A stretch of 8,996 nt of DNA, taken from positions 1 through 8,996 of the forward strand of contig QNUZ01000091.1 of NCBI GenBank assembly GCA_004347865.1, given 5' to 3'. Below are positions 5,166-8,996 of the stretch, in pieces. The notes below the pieces were generated by a model. That model had not been told where the DNA came from. It worked only from the letters and a program-made list of their open reading frames with translations, and made no database searches. The position numbers and the translations under genes were made by a program. The stretch's first letter is position 1, and every line of letters begins with the position of its first letter. This DNA comes from Archaeoglobi archaeon (GTDB lineage: Archaea; Halobacteriota; Archaeoglobi; Archaeoglobales; Archaeoglobaceae).

Positions 5166-6135
5166 TCTCTATACCAAGCTTCTCCGCCAGCTCTTTGTAC
5201 CTATTCCTGATCGTTACTTCCGTAACTCCAGCAACTTCGGCAACTTCCCTCTGTGTCCTTCTTTCACCAAGCAAAATTGAGGCGACGTATATCGCAGCCG
5301 CCGCGACTCCAGTTGGACCCCTGCCGCTGGTGAGCTCTCTCTCCTCAGCCTTCTTGATAACCTCAATTGCCTTCCTTTGTACTTCTCCGCTGAGGTTTAA
5401 TGCGGCGCAGAACCTCGGCACATAGTCTGCCGGGCTTGTCGGCATAAGCTTGATTCCAAGCTCCCTAGTTATGAACCTGTAAGTTCTGCCAATCTCCTTT
5501 CTATCCACTCTTGAGTATACAGCGATCTCTTCTAGTGTTCTTGGCACTCCAGCCTGTCTGCATGCGCAATATAGTGCTGCTGCTACAACGCCCTCGATGC
5601 TTCTCCCTCTTATCAGGTTCTTCTCAACTGCTTTCCTGTATATAACCGCGGCAGCTTCTCTGACGCTTTTAGGTAGTCCTAACGCTGAAGCCATCCTGTC
5701 AAGCTCACTGAGAGCAAATGCGAGATTTCTTTCTGTAGCATTGCTTATCCTGATCCTACGCTGCCATTTTCTCAGTCTGAACAGTTGCGCTCTATTCCTG
5801 ACCGAAATAGCCTTGCCGTAGTAATCCTTGTTGCTCCAGTCTATTATCGTTGAAAGTCCCTTATCATGTATAGTGAAGGTTACCGGAGCACCAACCCTGC
5901 TTCTTCGATCTCTCTGCTCGCTGTCAAAGGCCCTCCATTCTGGGCCCGCATCTATATACTGATCCTCTATCACAAGCCCGCAATCCTGACAAATGAATTC
6001 TCCTCTTCTATAGTCTCTAATGAGCCTTGGACTTCCACATTCGGGGCAGACTTCTATATCCTCCTCTCTCTCAATCTCCTTTTTTTCCACTTCTTTTTCT
6101 ACTTCCTTTTCCCGAACCTTTTCTACTTCCACCAT
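5155..6135 (-). CDS. tfb: Transcription initiation factor B (TFB, TFIIB homologue)
   Basis: Basal factor that bridges TBP-TATA and RNA polymerase and reads the BRE. Of its 326 residues, 1-26 are an unusual Glu/Lys stretch with little else. A zinc ribbon follows, with Cys 30, 33, 49 and 52. Then comes the B-reader/linker (about 60-105, including AGPEWRAFD), and two cyclin-like repeats (about 125-215 and 220-322). The second repeat ends in the BRE-recognition helix-turn-helix TQREVAEVAGVTEVTIRNRY (294-313). The ATG at 6135 has ggtga six to ten nt upstream, inside gar1, and no in-frame ATG lies between it and the zinc ribbon, which supports this start. The first 21 codons overlap gar1 in another frame, so the pair is probably translationally coupled. 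The adjacency of gar1 and tfb is, to my knowledge, common in Euryarchaeota. The gene ends in a duplicated 15-bp segment. Confidence 0.96.
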   Translation of the reverse strand: MVEVEKVREKEVEKEVEKKEIEREEDIEVCPECGSPRLIRDYRRGEFICQDCGLVIEDQYIDAGPEWRAFDSEQRDRRSRVGAPVTFTIHDKGLSTIIDWSNKDYYGKAISVRNRAQLFRLRKWQRRIRISNATERNLAFALSELDRMASALGLPKSVREAAAVIYRKAVEKNLIRGRSIEGVVAAALYCACRQAGVPRTLEEIAVYSRVDRKEIGRTYRFITRELGIKLMPTSPADYVPRFCAALNLSGEVQRKAIEVIKKAEERELTSGRGPTGVAAAAIYVASILLGERRTQREVAEVAGVTEVTIRNRYKELAEKLGIEIIL

Positions 6136-6361
6136 ACTCCCTCACCACAAACATATCTTCATAAACCACCTTAACTGGCTTGATCAGCGCGTAAGGCGAA
6201 ATTACCGGACCAATTATATCGTAGACGATCCCTATCTGCTCCATTTTTCTTGTTACAACTTTTTCGCCGATTTTTGGCAAATTTGTAGGTTTAATCGGAA
6301 CCAGAAGCATCCCTGATTTAGATATTTTTTCGGGTTTTCCGAGAGGGATCAGATTTGGCAT
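6071..6361 (-). CDS. gar1: Gar1, H/ACA ribonucleoprotein subunit
   Basis: A small beta-barrel protein that binds Cbf5 in H/ACA RNPs and speeds substrate turnover during guide-directed pseudouridylation of rRNA. The 96 residues include the typical core GIVYDIIGPVISPYALIKP (44-62), followed by a basic low-complexity tail (SRKGSGKGSRKRSGKKGD, 79-96) reminiscent of eukaryotic RGG tails but with Lys/Ser in place of most Arg. The ATG at 6361 is about 32 nt downstream of a TATA-like element at 6389-6397 with a BRE-like cgaaaa beside it, so the leader would be very short. The basic tail is encoded by the same 65 bp that encode the first residues of TFB. Confidence 0.92.
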   Translation of the reverse strand: MPNLIPLGKPEKISKSGMLLVPIKPTNLPKIGEKVVTRKMEQIGIVYDIIGPVISPYALIKPVKVVYEDMFVVREYGGSRKGSGKGSRKRSGKKGD

Positions 6362-6388
6362 GCAGTATATAAGGTTTGCGGATAGAGC

Positions 6389-6397
6389 ATATAAAGT
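6389..6397. promoter_or_regulatory. TATA element that may serve both gar1-tfb (-) and the MazG-like gene (+)
   Basis: On the + strand the element reads catataaag, centred 24 nt before the ATG at 6417. On the - strand it reads ctttatatg, 32 nt before the gar1 ATG at 6361. The - strand side carries cgaaaa directly upstream, a good BRE; the + strand side (gatagag) is a weaker match. A second TATA-like stretch, tatataa at 6366-6372, lies too close to gar1 to serve it but could drive the + strand gene with a leader of about 20 nt. Confidence 0.5.
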
Positions 6398-6416
6398 TTT
6401 CGGTTAGTAAATCAAG

Positions 6417-6752
6417 ATGCACTTCAGAGAGTCGAGTCGAAAGATACATTTATCCACTAGCATCAGATCCACTGTGGAATTTGCGGAGGTCGTAAAGGCA
6501 ATAAAAGAAAAATACTACAGCATCGATTCCAAGAGCAGTCCACTGTTTTTGCTATCGGTTCTATTCGAAGAAGTCGGAGAACTCGCCGAAGCTGTGAGAA
6601 AAAACAAACTAGAAGAAATCGGTGAAGAGCTATGCGATGTTCTTTTTATGGTAATAAGCTTGGCGAACTACTACAACATCGAGATTGAGAGAAAACTAGT
6701 GGAAAAATACCTGACAGGAGACCCGAGCTCAAGATGGGATCTCGAACGATAG
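6417..6752 (+). CDS. MazG-like nucleotide pyrophosphohydrolase
   Basis: An all-alpha NTP pyrophosphatase-type protein expected to hydrolyse nucleoside triphosphates, often aberrant ones, to monophosphate and pyrophosphate with Mg2+. Of its 111 residues, the metal-binding pattern is clear: EEVGE (51-55) and EEIGEELCD (66-74), giving ExxE...ExxD, followed by VLFMVISLANYYNIEIERKL. The domain seems to begin at about residue 21 (EFAEVVKAIKEKYY), so the first 20 residues, rich in Ser and Arg, are unusual. A GTG at 6474 would start exactly there, and a TATA-like catttat lies about 24 nt before it. The ATG at 6417 also has a TATA 24 nt upstream, so the start is unresolved. It lies 29 nt upstream of DNA ligase on the same strand, which could suggest nucleotide-pool sanitation linked to DNA maintenance. 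Confidence 0.85.
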   Translation: MHFRESSRKIHLSTSIRSTVEFAEVVKAIKEKYYSIDSKSSPLFLLSVLFEEVGELAEAVRKNKLEEIGEELCDVLFMVISLANYYNIEIERKLVEKYLTGDPSSRWDLER

Positions 6753-6753
6753 C

Positions 6754-6770
6754 TTAATTAACCTAAAATA
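6754..6770 (+). promoter_or_regulatory. Candidate TATA region of the DNA ligase gene
   Basis: The 29-bp gap before lig is almost wholly A/T. ttaatta at 6754-6760 is centred about 25 nt before the ATG at 6782, which fits a leaderless transcript, and no Shine-Dalgarno is visible in front of the ATG. The ligase may also be reached by read-through from the MazG-like gene. Confidence 0.35.
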
Positions 6771-6781
6771 TCACAAATTTT

Positions 6782-8443
6782 ATGCTATTCAGGGAATTCG
6801 CCGAATTCTGCGAGAGCATAGAGAAGATATCTTCCACGCTCGAGCTAACTGACAAAATTTCAAATTTCATAAAAGGGCTAGAAAATGATGACCTCTACAA
6901 TGTAATTCTCTTTCTAATCGGAAGGGTCTACCCCACATGGGACGAGCGAGAGCTTGGAGTGGGAGTCGGGCTACTCTACGAAGTGCTCGAAAATGTTGGC
7001 GGGATAAAGAAAGAGAAGATAGAGGAAATGGTAAGGGAACTCGGAGATCTAGGGCTTGCAAGCGAAAGAATTGTGAAAGGAAGGATTATGATAACTCTTG
7101 AAGCTGAAGAATTAACGATTAAAAGGGTTAGAGAAATATTCGATGAAATTTCTTCCCTGATAGGGGAGGGAAGCAGGAAAAGAAAAGTTCTACTGTTGAC
7201 TGGCCTTTATGGCTTAGCCACCCCATTGGAGGCGAAGTACCTAACGAGGCTGATTATGAACGAGATGCGCCTTGGTGTCGGTGAGGGTATCGTGAGAGAT
7301 GCGATTGCCAAAGCATTCGGGGTTGATGAAGAACTTGTCGAAAGAGCCTACATGGTAACCAGTGACCTAGGAAAAGTGGCAGTGATCGCAAAAAACAGCG
7401 GAAAAAAGGGTTTGGAAGAGATAAAGATCAGACTTCACACTCCCGTGAGAATGATGCTCGCTCAGGTTGCCGAAAGCTTCGAAGATGCGGTTTCAGAAAT
7501 GGGGGAGGTTGCAGTAGAATGGAAATTCGATGGTAGTAGGGTTCAGATTCACTGGGGAGACGGAGAGCTGAAAATCTACTCGAGAAGACTCGAGAACGTA
7601 ACCAAAGCACTGCCAGAAATCGCTGAAGAAATAAAAAAGAACGTGAAGGAGGGTGTGATTCTGGATGGAGAAGTCATAGCGGTCAAAGACGGGAGACCGA
7701 TGCCATTTCAGCACGTTCTTAGAAGGTTCAGAAGGAAGCATGGTGTTTCAAGAATGGTCGAAAAGATTCCACTGCAGTTCTATGCCTTTGATATCCTTTA
7801 CTGCGATGAAGAAATAGTTGACAAACCACTTGCAGAGAGAAGGAGGATTCTTGAATCTGTGATTTCAGAGTCGGAAAGAATAAAGATAGCAAATCAGGTT
7901 AGGACCAGAAACAAGGAAGACATTGAGAAAATCTTCAATGATGCCATAAATGCCGGGCACGAGGGTGTGATGCTAAAGAATCCAAATTCGCCCTATGTTC
8001 CGGGAAAGAGGGGAAAGCACTGGCTAAAGCTCAAATACGTGATGGAAACTCTGGATCTCGTTGTGGTTGGTGGAGAGTGGGGCGAAGGAAAAAGAAGCCA
8101 CCTAATTAGCTCCTATGAACTTGCATGCACTGATGAAACTACAGGCAACCTTCTAAGAGTTGGAAGGGTCGCAACCGGGTTTACGGACGAAGATCTGGAA
8201 GAACTCACGGAGCTCTTCAAGCAGATAATAGTCACCCACGAAGGGAAGAACGTAAAGTTCGTGCCGAAGTACGTCTTTGAGGTGGCTTACCAAGAGATCC
8301 AAAAGAGTCCGAAATACGAGAGCGGATACGCTCTGAGATTCCCGAGATTCATCAGACTAAGAGATGACAAAGATGTGAGCGAGGCTGATTCAATTAAGCG
8401 TTTAGAGGATCTCTACAATCTCCAGTTCAAAAGAAAAACCTAA
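6782..8443 (+). CDS. lig: ATP-dependent DNA ligase
   Basis: Seals nicks between Okazaki fragments and in repair through an adenylyl-lysine intermediate. Its 553 residues match the usual length of euryarchaeal replicative ligases (about 550-600). Residues 1-215 are the helical DNA-binding domain. The adenylation domain carries motif I EWKFDGSR with nucleophile Lys 248, motif III YSRRLENVT (266-274), motif IIIa LQFYAFDIL (331-339), motif IV EGVMLKN (394-400) and motif V HWLKLK (413-418). The OB-fold domain ends with motif VI RFPRFIRLRDDK (519-530). Every nucleotidyltransferase motif is intact. The extreme C-terminus (LYNLQFKRKT) is not an obvious PCNA-interacting box. The ATG at 6782 has no Shine-Dalgarno but lies at leaderless distance from an A/T-rich TATA region. 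The gene ends 3 bp before the convergent phosphatidyltransferase gene. Confidence 0.96.
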   Translation: MLFREFAEFCESIEKISSTLELTDKISNFIKGLENDDLYNVILFLIGRVYPTWDERELGVGVGLLYEVLENVGGIKKEKIEEMVRELGDLGLASERIVKGRIMITLEAEELTIKRVREIFDEISSLIGEGSRKRKVLLLTGLYGLATPLEAKYLTRLIMNEMRLGVGEGIVRDAIAKAFGVDEELVERAYMVTSDLGKVAVIAKNSGKKGLEEIKIRLHTPVRMMLAQVAESFEDAVSEMGEVAVEWKFDGSRVQIHWGDGELKIYSRRLENVTKALPEIAEEIKKNVKEGVILDGEVIAVKDGRPMPFQHVLRRFRRKHGVSRMVEKIPLQFYAFDILYCDEEIVDKPLAERRRILESVISESERIKIANQVRTRNKEDIEKIFNDAINAGHEGVMLKNPNSPYVPGKRGKHWLKLKYVMETLDLVVVGGEWGEGKRSHLISSYELACTDETTGNLLRVGRVATGFTDEDLEELTELFKQIIVTHEGKNVKFVPKYVFEVAYQEIQKSPKYESGYALRFPRFIRLRDDKDVSEADSIKRLEDLYNLQFKRKT

Positions 8444-8446
8444 TTC

Positions 8447-8996
8447 TCAACGAATACTTCTAGACCTCCTAAATGTGTATACGATCCTCTGAACTGCAGT
8501 TAGATGGCTAAGCACCGCTATGAGTACCAGTCCCTCAGATATATAACCGGTGACCATTGCCAGAAATAAGATTATCATCCTCTCTCCTCTCTCAGCTATA
8601 CCCACATCGCACCTCTCTATGAACTTCTCCGCCCTTGCCCTCGTGTAGCTAACGAGAAGGGCCCCGCTCATAGCCACAGAAACCAAAAGCCAATCGACAC
8701 CATACAGGCCCAGCGCTATAAAGATCAGCACGTCAACGTATCTGTCGAAAACAGAATCGAGAAAACCTCCGAGGTTTGTTTCCATTTTCTGAATTCTCGC
8801 AACTAATCCGTCCAGCAGATCAAAAATACCGCTCAAAAGCGTGAAGATTGCTCCGTAAATGATCTTTCCGTTTAATATAAAAAGGAAAGCAAAAACCCCC
8901 AAAATCAGGCCCATGAAAGTGAGCTGGTTGGGAGAAAGCTTTCTTCCTACCAGATCACCAACAGGAGCGAGCTTTTGTGTGACCAATAGCTTGAAC
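8447..8996 (-). CDS. CDP-alcohol phosphatidyltransferase, probable archaetidylinositol phosphate synthase (5' end outside window)
   Basis: An integral membrane enzyme that transfers a phospho-alcohol group from CDP-archaeol to a polar head-group acceptor. The complete catalytic signature DGx2ARx8Gx3Dx3D is present (DGLVAR, then G, D and D in GGFLDSVFD). The later blocks SYTRARAE and GIAERGER are features I associate with inositol-phosphate-type enzymes of archaea and actinobacteria, so archaetidylinositol phosphate synthase is favoured over a serine or glycerol enzyme. About five to six hydrophobic segments are visible. The reading frame stays open to the window edge. A TTG at 8986 is a possible start, but the preceding codons (Phe-Lys-Leu) are plausible coding and family members normally have a longer N-terminus, so the gene is treated as cut. 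It is convergent with lig, 3 bp apart. Confidence 0.88.
   Translation of the reverse strand, partial: FKLLVTQKLAPVGDLVGRKLSPNQLTFMGLILGVFAFLFILNGKIIYGAIFTLLSGIFDLLDGLVARIQKMETNLGGFLDSVFDRYVDVLIFIALGLYGVDWLLVSVAMSGALLVSYTRARAEKFIERCDVGIAERGERMIILFLAMVTGYISEGLVLIAVLSHLTAVQRIVYTFRRSRSIR

Noticed and set aside
1..8996. Mobile elements, CRISPR arrays, tRNA or rRNA genes
   Set aside because: No transposase motif, no regularly spaced direct repeats, and no tRNA cloverleaf or rRNA sequence was seen on either strand.

Overview
The window looks like chromosome of a hyperthermophilic archaeon of the Archaeoglobales (Archaeoglobus or a close relative such as Geoglobus or Ferroglobus). The evidence is the archaeal route into aromatic amino acids (2-amino-3,7-dideoxy-D-threo-hept-6-ulosonate synthase plus 3-dehydroquinate synthase II), a transcription factor B gene, archaeal Gar1, an archaeal/eukaryal-type ATP-dependent DNA ligase, TATA-like boxes about 24 nt before several start codons, and a single-chain TyrA-AroQ-PheA fusion of the kind I know from Archaeoglobus fulgidus. 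The genus is inferred from gene content, not from a search.

Layout. Positions 1-126 hold the last 41 codons of an unidentified + strand gene. Positions 127-394 have no gene but contain a TATA-like box and a repeat-rich stretch that I read as a candidate structured mRNA leader. Positions 395-4557 are a tight four-gene + strand operon whose genes all overlap: ADTH synthase, 3-dehydroquinate synthase II, type I 3-dehydroquinate dehydratase, and the 616-residue prephenate dehydrogenase / chorismate mutase / prephenate dehydratase / ACT protein. A convergent nitroreductase gene (4542-5060, -) overlaps the operon end by 16 bp. Upstream of it on the - strand are transcription factor B (5155-6135) and gar1 (6071-6361), which overlap by 65 bp in different frames. 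A short divergent promoter region (6362-6416) separates gar1 from a MazG-like pyrophosphohydrolase gene (6417-6752, +), followed by ATP-dependent DNA ligase (6782-8443, +). A CDP-alcohol phosphatidyltransferase gene (8447 to the window end, -) converges on the ligase with a 3-bp gap and runs off the edge.

Function. The operon supplies the first three steps of the archaeal shikimate route, from the C6/C3 precursors to 3-dehydroshikimate. It then skips to the branch from chorismate to phenylalanine and tyrosine precursors, so shikimate dehydrogenase, shikimate kinase, EPSP synthase and chorismate synthase must be encoded elsewhere. The ACT domain at the end of the fusion is the likely site of feedback control. 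gar1-tfb joins RNA modification with basal transcription. The MazG-like gene and the ligase could form a small nucleotide-pool / DNA-maintenance unit.

The most unusual part is the leader at about 246-394. It has an 11-bp perfect inverted repeat, an 11-nt direct repeat that duplicates one arm, and an anti-Shine-Dalgarno segment that can pair either with the operon's Shine-Dalgarno sequence or with an identical 10-nt decoy copy upstream. That arrangement resembles a translational switch. No mobile element, CRISPR array, tRNA or rRNA was seen.
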